From: Parelaphostrongylus tenuis
Lineage: Eukaryota > Nematoda > Chromadorea > Rhabditida > Metastrongylidae
DNA: 64,000 bases
Direction of reading: 5' to 3'
Assembly: GCA_019055375.1 (NCBI GenBank)
Contig: JAHQIW010006152.1
Coordinates: 62,001 to 126,000 of the forward strand
Below, one piece after another: positions 12,140 through 23,466 of this stretch. A program made the position numbers and the translations under genes. Within the stretch, counting starts at the first letter, position 1. Every line of letters starts with the position of its first letter. Under the pieces are notes generated by a model. The model did not search any database, was not told the DNA's origin, and saw only the letters and a list, made by a program, of their open reading frames with translations.

Positions 12140-12520
12140 CTTTCGATTTTTTTATTAAGACCACGCTCAAATTTCAATACATCCTTTCATTATTATTTGA
12201 GCCAACATGTCATGTAGTCTAGTAAGGACTCTTCTACGGCCCGATGCACGTGTTTCGTCCTTACGGACTCGTCAGTCGGGCAGAACCCGTCGTCTTTCGA
12301 TCTTTTTATTAGTCAGTTCTTTCGGGAGCCTGCTCTCCCTGCAGAGAGATATCAAAGGAGAACGTGTAACACACTATGTCAAGCAATATTTCACCTATCA
12401 CAGAGTGTTGTAACACCCAGAGTCCGTAAGGACGAAGCACGTGTATCGGACTGTAGAAATGCCCATACCAGGCCGCATAACATGTTGGCTCAAATAATAA
12501 TGAAAGGATCTTCATTATTA
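12140..12520. mobile_element. Ribozyme-bearing element, family A (middle copy)
   Basis: Left end with gaccacgctcaaattt and gagccaacatgtcatg; right end with cataacatgttggctc. The minus-strand hammerhead at 12239-12281 is well preserved. The plus-strand one near 12425-12470 has GAAG for GAAA and no CTGANGA. Confidence 0.65.
12239..12281 (-). ncRNA. Hammerhead ribozyme motif, near-complete
   Basis: On the minus strand: CTGACGA (12275-12269), stem II GTCC-GTAA-GGAC (four pairs, GNRA-type loop), GAAA (12256-12253), and stem I GCCCGA with TCGGGC (six pairs). Stem III keeps the C-G pair around ACGT, but the conserved U16.1 is C (12246). One substitution separates it from a canonical motif. Confidence 0.7.
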
Positions 12521-12915
12521 TCATTATTATTATTAGCACTTATTATATTATTTATATATTGTTGTATTATTATATTATATTATTTGTCACAAAATATCAG
12601 GGCGCTACAAAAGATTCTAAAGCTGAACTAAAATAGTTTGCCCAACGTTCCCAGGTACTAGCACGAAAGTGCTTATATGAGGGCGATAGCGTACATATCA
12701 TGGCGCGCACACCTTAACAACGGAGTACGTCTTCAAAACCTGTGGAGGCATTAATAACCTGCTTGGTAGTTGGCGCATTTCAAAATAACGCGGTTCAACT
12801 ACCAAGCCCTATGAGCCAACACACGGACCACCCGCATGACTGCGATGTGCCGCTGGGTTGCGTCGTATTCTGAAGGGGCTTATATTTTCTATATATTGTG
12901 TACATTTTGTTCATT

Positions 12916-13689
12916 TGTTTATTGTTCAATCTATCCTCTATGTTCTTCTTCATGTTCACCGAGAATTCAAGGCACAAGGTGGTCTCCGTTATCAGGGGAC
13001 CCACTCGCTTTGATTTGCTAACTTATAATCTGGTTCTTCTCTCTTTCAGGAGTAGTCTAACCTTTCTTCCGTCTCACTGAGCTCCTTGTGATTGATTCTG
13101 AGCATGGCCTCCGCTTCTATGGCACTTCTTTCGTCACCAAAACAAGTAATATAAATTTTCCATCAATGCCTATGCCCCTTTCGTACCCATCCATCTCAGA
13201 ATCTCCCTGGCAAAAGAGTCTTTTGTCCGGTTATTCACGAGACAGAGTAATATGCACCCATGTGGCCGATGAGAGGTCGAACGTAGGCCGAAAGCGACCT
13301 TGAGATTCCACGAAACTGGTGGATCCACGTGGTGGACTTCCTGTTTTTGCTGCTCCGATTTGAAATGTGTCTTTTGTTTTGCGTGGACATATCCAAGCAC
13401 GCGTACGTGGTTGTGCCGTGAATATGCGAGTGCATTCTACAAGCCAATTCGGCGAAATTCTTGCTATTAAGTAATCTGAAAATACAACAGTGGTGGTTAG
13501 AAGTCTCTCTTAACATATCAACTCCTCATATGCTTTCAAAAGACTGCTATTGATATCGCTGAGCAATGATTCAAAAAAAACGACTTTCTCTATACTTTTA
13601 ATGATTAATAAATGCAAATGTTTAATGGCTGACCCATCAGCACATCGCCTTCCAAAGGTGAACTTCTGTTAATATCCAGCTTTCACATT
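12916..13689. other. Unique spacer segment, no gene seen
   Basis: Lies between the middle duplicate and the RTE remnant. Frames such as 13088-13303 (+) and 13516-13235 (-) overlap each other on opposite strands and show no domain. I assign nothing. Confidence 0.4.
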
Positions 13690-14430
13690 TACAGCAGGAT
13701 CTTCGTGAATATCAAGAATTTCAGCACAGTAAGGTAAGTGGACGTCATTTTCCTGACCTTGAGAATTCCTTGATAGAAGAGCATTTAACAGAGCAAGTAC
13801 GAATAGGATGCCAAAATCTCAGAGCCGTCTTATTCTCCAAGGATATCGCTCGAGATTTCAACGCAAAGATTGGACTCGAAACAAAATTTCAAAAGCTTTT
13901 AGAAAGATTGGTAATCACGGATTGCAGTGAAGCGAGCAGCTTGAGAGACTGTCTCTGTTTACCATGATTATCAAGATCATTTGTGATGACTCACTTTACA
14001 GAAGCTCGACTAGAAACGGTGGATGTTGAATCTCACACACAGAATGCCGCAACAAAATTGAGCACACCATAATAAATCGAAGACTTTTCCTAACTGACGT
14101 CGTCCTGGTGCTAAAGTTCTACAAAGAATCAAGCTGTCGCCTCCTTTGAGCGAAGTTCCGCTATTCGCACGTGCGAGAGAAGCCCGCTATGATACGTATT
14201 CCCCAACCTCCATAAACCAGTCAAGTGAGAACTAACTAGATTACTACTCGGCACTCGGAAATTGATAACATCGACTAAGAAACAAACGGCTTATCTAACA
14301 TATTCAGGCCCACATTATTGGAAGCTGAGAATTCCAAGGTCACTCAGAGATGTCTCTCTCCAGAAACACTCGAGATGATACGCTAACGTGGATTCGCACT
14401 ACCAAAGATGGCAGTTATCTTATGACTGAA
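13690..14430 (+). pseudogene. RTE-type LINE endonuclease remnant
   Basis: The plus-strand translation shows an apurinic-endonuclease-type signature DFNAKIG (about 13855), then in shifted frames a stretch like the ..IDHILTNRRW..VVPSF..SDHRLLRAK block of RTE elements (about 14065-14160), and an LSPETLEMI segment (about 14355-14385) like the linker before the reverse transcriptase. Stops and frameshifts interrupt it and no reverse transcriptase follows. It is a degenerate fragment stranded in the spacer between the inverted arms. The family assignment is from motif memory only. Confidence 0.65.
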
Positions 14431-16154
14431 GTTGTGGCACGTTGCAGAAAGATGATGGAAGAGTCTCAAGAAAAAAAACATCAGCAAGTATGTCTTAATG
14501 GACGAATGATGGAAAACGTCCACAAAACCCATCGAAGTTTTATTAATTACATGACCAAAATGACTACACGTTGACTCCCACATGGAACACGGCGATCGAA
14601 AAAGTTCAATCGCGATTAGTATTTGGATCACTGCCATAACACGCTCTCGTGCCTCCACATAAGATGAAGAAGGATTGATAGAATGATCATGTGGTTCCAT
14701 CAGTTCGTCAATTACCACAGTGAAGAATCGATGAGATAGCTGCGTTTTCCTGGCGCACTTCTGATAGTGGTCACATGGCACCTTCATGGAACGAATATAG
14801 TCCTCGCTAGAATTATTTCGGAGGCAGTAATTATTCGTGAGAATGGCGTGCAGCCTTATTTCAGAGTGAACAAAATGAACACGTTATCCGTCCTTGACAG
14901 CTGAGCACGGAAATCGTCCGCCCGGACGCCACCGACCACTCATTGTGTCTAAGACTCCGCCAATAAGGGTGCGTGGGATCGTGCCCAACCTCTCAGTAAT
15001 CTTCGGCAGTCAAAAAAGAAAATTTTATGAAGCACTAGGGCCAGGTTACCCCCGAAAATGCAAGGAGACGTGCTCAATCAGTATTTTGAGACATTTGAGA
15101 AGAAGACGAAAAACGATTCGATTGCTGGAAGTACTGAGATCCGCACTATGAAAAAGCGAGAAGAAAGAACACGGTGATGAGATAATAACATGTCAAGGTG
15201 TCTTTTGAGATATAATCAATAGATACAACAATGAGCCAAAATGCAAAGCTCTGATCTTCGTAATCTATACCATTTTCAAGGTCGAGATAAATATGTATTG
15301 TTGGTAAAGCGCATATGGACCGGACCTGTCATATGGACTTGAAAAAGTTGACATTAGGATGCAAGAAATAGTGGGGTGGATTCTATGTGAAGCAAGCGTC
15401 TCCTTGGACCTTCACCTAGGCGATGGAAGAATGTGTTCGTGGCTAGCGTTAACCGTGCATTCGCAAATAGAAGCGATTTTACGAAGACAGGAGGCAGCTC
15501 GAAGACGTCACCATAGTCGAGGAACCCAGACGGTTAAAAAATTGGAAATAGGGTTAGGGATCTCCACAATTCCCGGAGTGGCCTATTCAAATAGCTGAAA
15601 TTATAAACAGCTTTAACTATAAACTGTCATCGAATTATTATGAATACTTGTGTCACTATAAGTAATCTTGATAGATGTGAAACCACGCATTTGTTCATGG
15701 TACATCCAAAAGGATGGCCATTTTGTCCTGATTACGAGTAGAGGTTTTAAGTTTTCCGAAAATCGACGATGAAATGTCGGGTTGAACCAGAACATCGGCA
15801 AATAACTAGAAAAAATTTCCTATGGAAAAAAGCAAAGCTTTTTCTCGTTCATCGCCTTTAGAATTTCGAAGCCACGTTTTCAACAACCATTGGTATTGTA
15901 GCGTTCTCGAATTGTTGATTGAAGCCGCTGGAGGAAGACACGCTGTCAGGACATTACCTGCTCAGCGGTCTGTTTGAGTGAATTCTCACTAGAAACTGTT
16001 AATGGTGCAGTGATAGCTATTAAATTCATGAAATTACTGCAGTAACGTGGGTGACACCGTGAAAGCAGCAGTGTCTGCCGACCTGATCATGGAAAGATTG
16101 CTCAACTTTTGATTATGCAGAATGGGCCTTGTATTAGCGAAATGATGATTTTTG

Positions 16155-16730
16155 ATAAGGATATGACTTGTTTTGAGCCGATAGGTCTAGTGCTATGTAG
16201 GCGCCTATTTTCTTCTATTGAGACTCATCCAGTCGCGCCTCCCTCGGTTCCGTCGATCCCTTGACGCTAATTTCTCTAAACAAATCGACGCCGAGTAAAA
16301 AATGATCATCCTAAGTCGGATGATAGTTTTACCTGACGTTGTGGTGACCGACAGCCAAGCTTGCGGCTTTCATAATGATCATAATATAATAATAATACAA
16401 TAATAATTGTACTAATTAACAAATTATATAATGTAATTATGAGTGTATGATTATAAAATAATAATAATACAATGGTAATTATATTGATTAATAAACTGTA
16501 TAATACAATAATAATTATAAAAGCAGCAAGCTTGACTGCGGGTTACCACAATGTCAGGTAATGTCATCATCTGACTTGAGGGTGATCATTTTTTATTTGG
16601 CGTCGATTCCTTTAGAGGATTATTTAGCCGCAAGGGATCGACGGAACCGACGGAGAGTGTTACTGAAGAGTCCCAAAACTACGAAACTATATAGCACTAA
16701 TCATATAGGCTCAGAACAACTCATATCCTT
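16155..16730. mobile_element. Long-TIR ribozyme element, right-arm copy
   Basis: Inverted counterpart of 6715-7280. The plus-strand motif near 16643-16685 has CTGAAGA for CTGATGA but keeps GAAA, a TA cleavage dinucleotide and stem I GTGTTA/TAGCAC. The minus-strand motif near 16190-16245 has lost CTGANGA. Both have decayed differently from their left-arm partners. Confidence 0.6.
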
Positions 16731-17214
16731 ATCAGATTGCTCCGTTTTGAACGGGTCTGTAAAAAAGTGGTCGATAGCAGAGGGACGATTTTTGAGAAAA
16801 AAAAATGAACTAGGCACTTATATGATAAGGGTTGCTGAGTGATATGCAAAACTTTGCCGACCAAGAGGTTTTGATCCACATGGGTTGAAGTCAGATGGAT
16901 TTTATCGGAGCTGAGGAGGTCTCGACGTCGCAGCCACAGTTCTCGAAGGCTACCACGAGCGCCGAATTTGCAGAAATTTTGAAGAAATTGCCGTATGTAA
17001 TGCCCTCACGCTGAGCCTTTGATTACTCACAGAGCCCCGCAGTGTTCTGGGTGCCCGTTAGCCAAAGCCTCAGGGTCGAGCTAGAGACGAAAAGCTGCCT
17101 AGCGCAATCAAACTTCACCGATTTTTCAGTTTACATACACGCTCCCGGCTTTTGACGTCGTAGCCCTGGTGGCCGGATTTCGATCGGGCTCCGTAGTCTT
17201 TGACCTTTGACGGA

Positions 17215-17275
17215 CATACACACACCCACACGCACACAAACACACACATACATACATATACACGCATCCTATATG
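17215..17275. repeat. CA microsatellite
   Basis: (CA)n with ATA interruptions. It is the reverse-complement counterpart of the GT tract at about 6178-6236. Confidence 0.85.
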
Positions 17276-17879
17276 CACGCACATGCCATAGATGCATAAA
17301 CACATACATTAGTGAATGTCTACAAACAAACAGCACACATGTATGTATAAATATATATCATGCACAAAGGTCCTCGCGTTGGGGCCCCAAAGTTAATGAT
17401 GATGGTGAAGAAAAATACTTTTTGCGGTGGTAGTATTCCTGTGTAAGAATGGCGTAAGGCCTAATCTCAGAGCGAGCAAAATGTACACATTATCTAGAAA
17501 ATACAAACCCCGTCGGAATACGACGCAACCCTAACGAGCACATCGCAGTCGCGGTGGTGGTCTGTGTGCTGGCTCATAAGGGTTGGTGGTTGCACGTTGT
17601 TTTGAAATGCGTCAACTACCAAGCCACCGAGCCTAAAGATTCCTGTTTGAAGACGCACTCTACTGTTAAGGTGTGCGTGCCATTGTTTATACGCTATCGC
17701 TCTCATATAAGCACTTTCGTGCTAGTATATGGGAACGTTTGACAACCTATTTTAGTTCAGCCCTTGAATCTTTTGTAGAGCCTGCTGTTTTTTGACAAAT
17801 AATATAACATAATAATAGAACAATATATAAATGATATACTAATGATATACAAATGAGTACTAGCACTAAAATTATAGAT

Positions 17880-18240
17880 CCTTTCATTATTATTTGAGGC
17901 AACGTGTCATGTGGTCTAGTAAAGGCTCTTCTACAGCCCAATACACGTGTTTCGTGCATACAGACTCTGTGCTGTTTAACACTCTGTGTTAGGTGAAATC
18001 TCGCTTGACAAAGAGTGTAACACGCTCGTTTTGATATCTCTCTGCAGGGAGAGCAGGCTACCGAAAGAACTGACTAATAAGAACATCGAAGGACGACGGG
18101 ATCTGCCCGACCGACGAGTCTGTAAGGACGAAACACGTGTATCGGCCTGTAGATGAACCCTTAGCAGATCACATGACATGGCTCAAAGAATAATGAAAGG
18201 ATCTATTAGAAATTTGAGCGTGCTCTTAATAAAAACTCAA
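17880..18240. mobile_element. Ribozyme-bearing element, family A (right arm)
   Basis: Inverted copy of 5195-5570. The plus-strand motif at about 18107-18152 has a good GTCT/GGAC stem II, GAAA, stem III with an ACGT loop and A at the cleavage position, with CCGACGA in place of CTGACGA. It keeps a GTA cleavage triplet, whereas its left-arm partner has GTG. Confidence 0.6.
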
Positions 18241-18389
18241 AAGAAATGGATAATATTGTAATGAAATAATATATAATATATATATATATATAAATTAATA
18301 AATAATATAATATAGAATATATACACTATAACAGCAATAAGGGTATAGAGGCAATAAGAGAGCAATAATGGCAATAAGAGAATAAATTA

Positions 18390-19135
18390 AAAAAACAATG
18401 TTCATGAGGAACGGATGGGTTTCTAATGCCCCATTCACGCTCAACGGAACGACAATCTCCGAATGCTCCAGTTACGTCTATCTAGGTCGCGAAATCAACA
18501 TGATGAACGACCTAGCTCCAGAGTTGAGCAGGAGGAAACGAGCGGCTTGGGGAACATTTAAGAGCATCGAAGATGTAGTGAAGAGGACAAAGAACATCCG
18601 ACTCCGTGCCACCTTTTCGACTCGACAATTATCCCTACCCTGACGTATGCAGCAGAAACCTGGTCGCTACGTAAGCAGGATGAAAGATCACTTGCCGTTA
18701 TCGAACGTGCAGTCGAAAGGTCGATGCTAGGAGTATCCCGTATCTCGCAAATGAGAGAAAGGATCCGAAGTTCCGACCTACGTCAACGATCGAAAATGAG
18801 AGACGCCGTTCTACACGCCAGGATATCGAAAATAAGGTGGGCCGGACACGTGATGCGCTTCAACGACAACCGATGCACGAGAGCCTTTACCGAATGGATT
18901 CCTCGAGACGTCAAGCGCTCTAAAGGAAGACCACTGACCCGTTGGTCCGATTTCTTCACGAAAGCGATAGAAGAAAGATATGATGCTCAGCGAATCCCTA
19001 GAGCGAGGAGGACCCACTGGGCTACTCTTGCACGCGATAGGGAAAAATGGAAGAGTTGCTGGTACCCGCTCGAGTCACTTGATGATCAACGGGACGACAG
19101 GTGATACAGGTGACAGGAATGGCAAAAAAGCTAAA
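18390..19135 (+). pseudogene. 5'-truncated RTE-type LINE, reverse transcriptase C-terminus
   Basis: The plus-strand translation, with one frameshift near 18615, gives the typical end of RTE-class polyproteins: a SSYVYLGREI block, TYAAETWSL, a basic region, then KIRWAGHVMR, and finally RRTHWATLARDRE..W. It is inserted into the tail of the SINE at 19136-19440 and is missing from the left arm, so it arrived after the inverted duplication. An AATAAG-rich simple repeat borders its 5' side (18330-18390). Dead copy. Confidence 0.85.
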
Positions 19136-19440
19136 AGAATAAAGCTCTCGGCGTTGATCAATCCCTAAGGGATGCGCCATGCATTCTACTTCAATTTTTA
19201 ACTTTGTTTGAGGTGATTGAACGCACATCTGGCCTTTACAATGACTCGCGGAGGCCTCCCGCTGAGCCGAGTCAGTGCTGCTTATCCTCTCAGACAAATA
19301 TGAGACCTGTCTGGTACCAATTTACTGACCTCGGAGGTATGAATGGCTTGGCGAGCCATGAACGCGAGATCGAACCAGAGACCTCGTGTGCGACGCAAGG
19401 CACCTCTAACCACTGCGCCACATGCGATCCTATAATGGCA
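19136..19440 (-). repeat. tRNA-derived SINE, family A (right arm)
   Basis: Reverse complement of the SINE at 4790-5098. Its A-box is at the right end (about 19430) and its tail at the left, where the RTE fragment has inserted. The B-box is intact. Confidence 0.85.
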
Positions 19441-19489
19441 ATAATATATAAATAATGTAATAATACTACACCGTTCCATAGTTTGAACT

Positions 19490-20000
19490 TAGTAAACATC
19501 AAATTTTAAAGCAGAGGTAATCAAAACTGCGCAAATTTGGTGTCGTTCAACTACACACTTTCTTGCGAACGTTTCTGTATAGAACTTCCCTATATTTGTT
19601 TAAGATGGAGGTGTCGTGGGAACTAATCCGCTTGTTATTCATGTGCGAATGACGCGTGGGAGACATGTGAGTGACTCGGCCCAAGCGCAACTGACTCTCC
19701 AGACTATTTTCTACACCTTTAAACTTCTCGAACCATTTCCTAGTCGGCTTTTCTGCAACCGTACCATCTCTCCAAGCTCTATTCATCTTGCACGCAGCTT
19801 CACTCTCGTTTTCCCCTACGCGCCATTCGTGCATGAATAACAAGCGACTTTGTTCTCAAGACAACTCCATCTTGAAGCAAGTATAGACAAGTTGAACACC
19901 AAAATGTTCACAAGAAAATGCGCACTTGAATGATGTCAAAATTATGCAATCTAAACTACTTTTGGCTAACAAATTTGGTGTTTATTGCTCTAGTGTCAAA
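19490..20000. mobile_element. Palindromic mariner-derived foldback (right arm)
   Basis: Inverted copy of 4220-4735. A minus-strand frame (19843-19547) still reads through a mariner helix-turn-helix remnant: LFMHEWRVGEN, then AACKMNRAWRDGTVAE and RKWFEKFKGVENSLE. No start-to-stop transposase and no catalytic part. Confidence 0.65.
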
Positions 20001-20751
20001 ACCCATGGAATGACCTAATCACTATTAGTCAACGGTGCGTATGGCGCAGTAGTGAAGGGGAACTCTCAAATCTTTCATCTCACCGAGGTCGTAAAATGGC
20101 ACTATACAACTTAGGTGGCAATGCGATTGGGTCAACATATTCAGTACAAATCATCTTCAACTTCCATATCTTACCCTCTAAGTATAGTACAGAATATAAT
20201 AAGAGCAATGAAGAAAGCTTCTCAGTAATTTTCAACTTTATCTACTTAGCTCCTCTTACTGTCCAAGCTAAGCCTGACATTTGTACGGCCCGTTCACGAA
20301 GTGCTTGCGTTATGATTTATGCTCCGTTTTCAACATGGACGAAAATCTGTGACGTAAGTTGACATAGGAAACTGTTACATCATAATAAATGATGCAAACC
20401 ATAGAATAAAGCAAACTAGGGTTTGACGACCTTTTTTTTACGTAATCGAGATCATCGTAACAGATATCATTCAGTGGTTTATGCACCTCTTGAACACAGC
20501 CAATCTCCAAAATCCCAATAAATCTAAACATCTGCTTAGTTTCTCGCGTGGATAACTGACAGTTGTGCACAACTTTTTCAACTCATATGAATGGAGGCAT
20601 AATACCACTGCATCACCAAGCCATTGCTCGGCTACAGCAGACTACAATTCGAACATCATAGCACTGATGTAAGAGTGGTGAAATGAAGAAATTGGTTTCA
20701 TTTGTACTGTTTTGGTTTTACTTGGAATTCATCATGATCTGATAGCATATT

Positions 20752-21148
20752 TTATGCCTTTCAGAGGTCTGGCACGGCACGTTTAGTGCTAGACCTACGT
20801 CTCGGCTTTCTCACAAGCCTCATCAGTAGCACATGCCTTTCTGTTCGACCGAGCCCCTACAACTTATGGCATCGGCGGGGAAGATGTTACACTGCTCTTC
20901 AAGTGAAAAGATCACTTGTCATTGCATTGATTCACAGCCGATTGCTCGGTAGCTGGTGAAACGGCTGTGGATCACTTCAGTGTCAAGCGATCCTTTCAGT
21001 TGATGTGCTGTGTAACATACTCGACGCCGATACTCGTAGATGTGAGGGCACGGTTGAACCGAAAGGCATCGTGCTACTAATGAGTCTAGCGAGATTAAAC
21101 TGAATTGTATGTCTATCACTAGAGTTGCCATTCCAGTCATATGAAAGG
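20752..21148. mobile_element. Ribozyme-bearing element, family B (right arm)
   Basis: Inverted counterpart of 3103-3460, marking the outer edge of the right arm. The left end carries the minus-strand motif at 20786-20832. The right end carries a decayed plus-strand motif (CTAATGA) near 21068-21115. Confidence 0.65.
20786..20832 (-). ncRNA. Hammerhead ribozyme motif, all stems intact, GAGA core
   Basis: Minus strand: stem I GTGCTA/TAGCAC (20832-20827 with 20791-20786), six pairs. CTGATGA (20826-20820). Stem II GGCTT/AAGCC, five pairs. Stem III A-T and C-G closing GTAG. Cleavage triplet GTC with C20792. The only core departure is GAGA for GAAA (20803-20800). Everything else fits a minimal type I hammerhead. 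Confidence 0.7.
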
Positions 21149-21825
21149 CTTTACCTTCCAGTTGACAAAAACGGCGTGTGAAAGTAGTGGAAACGTGGGA
21201 ACATCCTTGTGCTGCTATCTCAGGACTCCACTAAGAATCTACTCGACACTATTCGACAAATTTCGTATAGGATGTCGAAGAATCTCCTATAAGCAGCACA
21301 ACCTAGACGTAAATTCTGGAAACCGTTACACTAGTTGCTGGGTAACAGATCGAATGCGAGATCCTCCGCTTGCACAGTCCTTGGCTTCAGGACATGTAAA
21401 AAGGACCTCCATATTTCTGCATCTCTTGAACTTATTAAGCTAAGATGTTTCACTAAAAAAGTCTGAGATAACCGCACAGACCCTGAACCCATTGGAACCT
21501 TTCCGGCTCAAACCTCCGTTTTCAATGACTTCCGGTACAATGTTTTGATTTACTTCTGTCTGAACAAATTGACACGGTAAAATCGTTCTCAACGTTCATT
21601 TCACTTCTACAAACAACTTGGATTCAAGCTCTGAAAAACCCTCACGAGGGTACTACAGATAATCATTTGAGCCCTATCAGCCAATTCGACTTCAAAACGA
21701 CGATCACCGTGTTTCTTTTACGCTGAGGGGATTCAGAACATCTCTTAACGACTTTCGTGCCAAAACCTGAAAAAATCATACAATCATCATCTGCTCTGAA
21801 GATTCGATATGATTTAATAGCATTT
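21149..21825. other. No gene seen
   Basis: Unique flank beyond the right arm. A 100-codon plus frame (21141-21443) starts within the ribozyme element and has no recognisable domain; I do not call it. Confidence 0.4.
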
Positions 21826-22252
21826 TTAAAACGCTTTCGGAGGCCTGGTATGGCGCTTTCTAGTACTAGACGTACGCTCCGGCCTTCATGTCAAGCCTCG
21901 TTAGTAACACATGCCTTTCGATTCAACCGAGTCCCTACACAAAACGGTTTCGATGCCAAACATAGCAAAAAAAATAATGCTATCAGATTACATAGGATTT
22001 TGAGTGAGGTCTCAAAACAGTCAATAGAGAGCTATCCCTATATCCGTTTCATTAGCCACCGAGTAATCGATCTTCAATGTCATATCAGGCTGATTTGTTC
22101 ACCTAGCGTGCAGTGTAACATGTTCGACACCAGTACCCTTACATGTAGGGGCTCAGTTGAACCGAAAGGTATTGCTACTGATGAGGCTTGACAGGATACC
22201 AAGACGACGTACGTCTAGTATTAGAAAGTGCCATATTAGGCCTCTGAAAGCC
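21826..22252. mobile_element. Ribozyme-bearing element, family B relative
   Basis: Inverted ends ggaggcctggtatggcgcttt and its counterpart agtgccatattaggcctctg. The right arm has CTGATGA (about 22174) followed by a GGCTT half-stem and a perfect GACGTACGTC palindrome ahead of TAGTA. The left arm has a mirrored, decayed motif (CTAACGA). The GAAA box is lost on both sides. This is a more diverged copy outside the segmental duplication, which shows that the family is dispersed. Confidence 0.55.
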
Positions 22253-22785
22253 TTAATATATCCTTCATAATTATGGGTTCATACTCACTTCAGCTCTAGA
22301 CGGTACATAACTTTTCCAGTTCAGTCCAACAAATACTGGATAACTAAAGGCACAAAACGCATAGTAACACCTGGAAGTACACTGTACAATACTGAATTAC
22401 TGCTCAGATACAGTATTGAGTAGAGACAGACCTCAACAAAACCACACGAGTTGGCTTCTCCAGGTAGTACCATGGCAGAGTCATTGAGAAACTCGTCTCT
22501 CTAAAAAAAAAAAAATCACAGAAACCAAAGAGCAAGACTGCCAATGATTGAACTAGGTTCGGAAATTATTACAAGGTTTTGACCTGTCTATCTATTTGAG
22601 TGCCACAAATCACCTTATAATAAGCTTTATTACTCTCTATGCAGCTTTGGCAATGATAATTTATTCCGATCGTTCCGCGACGTTACAAAACTCTGGTGAG
22701 GTGGTAGGGTGATTCCCACGATACCGCGAATTTCTCCAGATCATCCCCGGAAAGGCCCCACTCGATTGACCTTTTCAAAGCGGGT

Positions 22786-22786
22786 C

Positions 22787-22838
<52 letters not shown>

Positions 22839-22870
22839 CATATATATATGTATATATATATATATATATG
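22786..22870. repeat. TA microsatellite
   Basis: A (TA)n run with occasional TATG units and no coding content. The flanks 22253-22785 and 22871-23360 show no gene. Confidence 0.9.
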
Positions 22871-23365
22871 TCGCACAAGCTCAGTAGGCAGCTTTTCCTT
22901 CGCTACAGCTCTTCATATTTCATCGCGATCAGTAACTGAACTTCCATAACTTTGCTCGTTTTGAACGTTGCCGGTTTGTTGTGGTGGCTGGGTTTGACAT
23001 CTGAAATTCTTAGCCCTTCAAATTTCTCTTGAACAAAAACTGTTTCTAGCAGAATATGTATGAGAAGAGAAAATAGAAACCTCGTTTTAGCTCTCGAATA
23101 ATCGAACACTGAATGGAAACTAGAATTATCGCTGAAATATTCAAAAGAAAACACGGTCTCGAATTCTTCACTGATTTTCAAACAATATCAATACCAAGGT
23201 GGCAGCGACATACGGTTTGTTATGAACCAATACAGAAAAGCCAAGCCTATATTCAAAAAAAGCAAGGTGATTACAACAAATAACAAAGCAATCTGCATCA
23301 CAGAAAAATTGAGAACGACCTTATCGTTGAGAATTTTTGGTCAAACAGATACCAGTTCGCCAGAC

Positions 23366-23371
23366 TTTATT
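23366..23371 (-). terminator. Polyadenylation signal of the RSL1D1-like gene
   Basis: AATAAA on the minus strand, about 95 bp downstream of the stop codon at 23467. It is the first such hexamer after the stop and is at a normal distance for a nematode 3' UTR. Confidence 0.6.
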
Positions 23372-23466
23372 CAGATAATATAGAAATAATATGAAAATAA
23401 TAAAATACTCTGTAAATCGGAAGGATTAACAACGATAAAAGTAACAAATGTCCAAGAAAACAACGT

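Larger units (their letters stand above)
8985..12915 (+). repeat. Direct segmental duplication, copy 2 (middle copy)
   Basis: Colinear with 1487-5960 and lying in the spacer between the inverted arms. It lacks the SINE at the equivalent of 4790 and the tRNA-like pair at the equivalent of 1812. It is visibly more diverged from copy 1 than the two inverted arms are from each other. No coding exon is apparent. Confidence 0.8.
14477..21148 (-). repeat. Large inverted duplication, right arm
   Basis: Reverse complement of 3103-8968. It is longer than the left arm mainly because of an RTE fragment of about 750 bp (18390-19135). It carries inverted copies of every left-arm element: the long-TIR ribozyme element (16155-16730), the family A element (17880-18240), the SINE (19136-19440), the mariner foldback (19490-20000) and the family B element (20752-21148). 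No protein-coding exon is supported. Confidence 0.85.

Noticed and set aside
14383..14787. 134-codon minus frame in the right arm
   Set aside because: The left-arm equivalent near 8658 is broken by a shift and stop, and the frame overlaps the RTE remnant border. Not conserved as protein.
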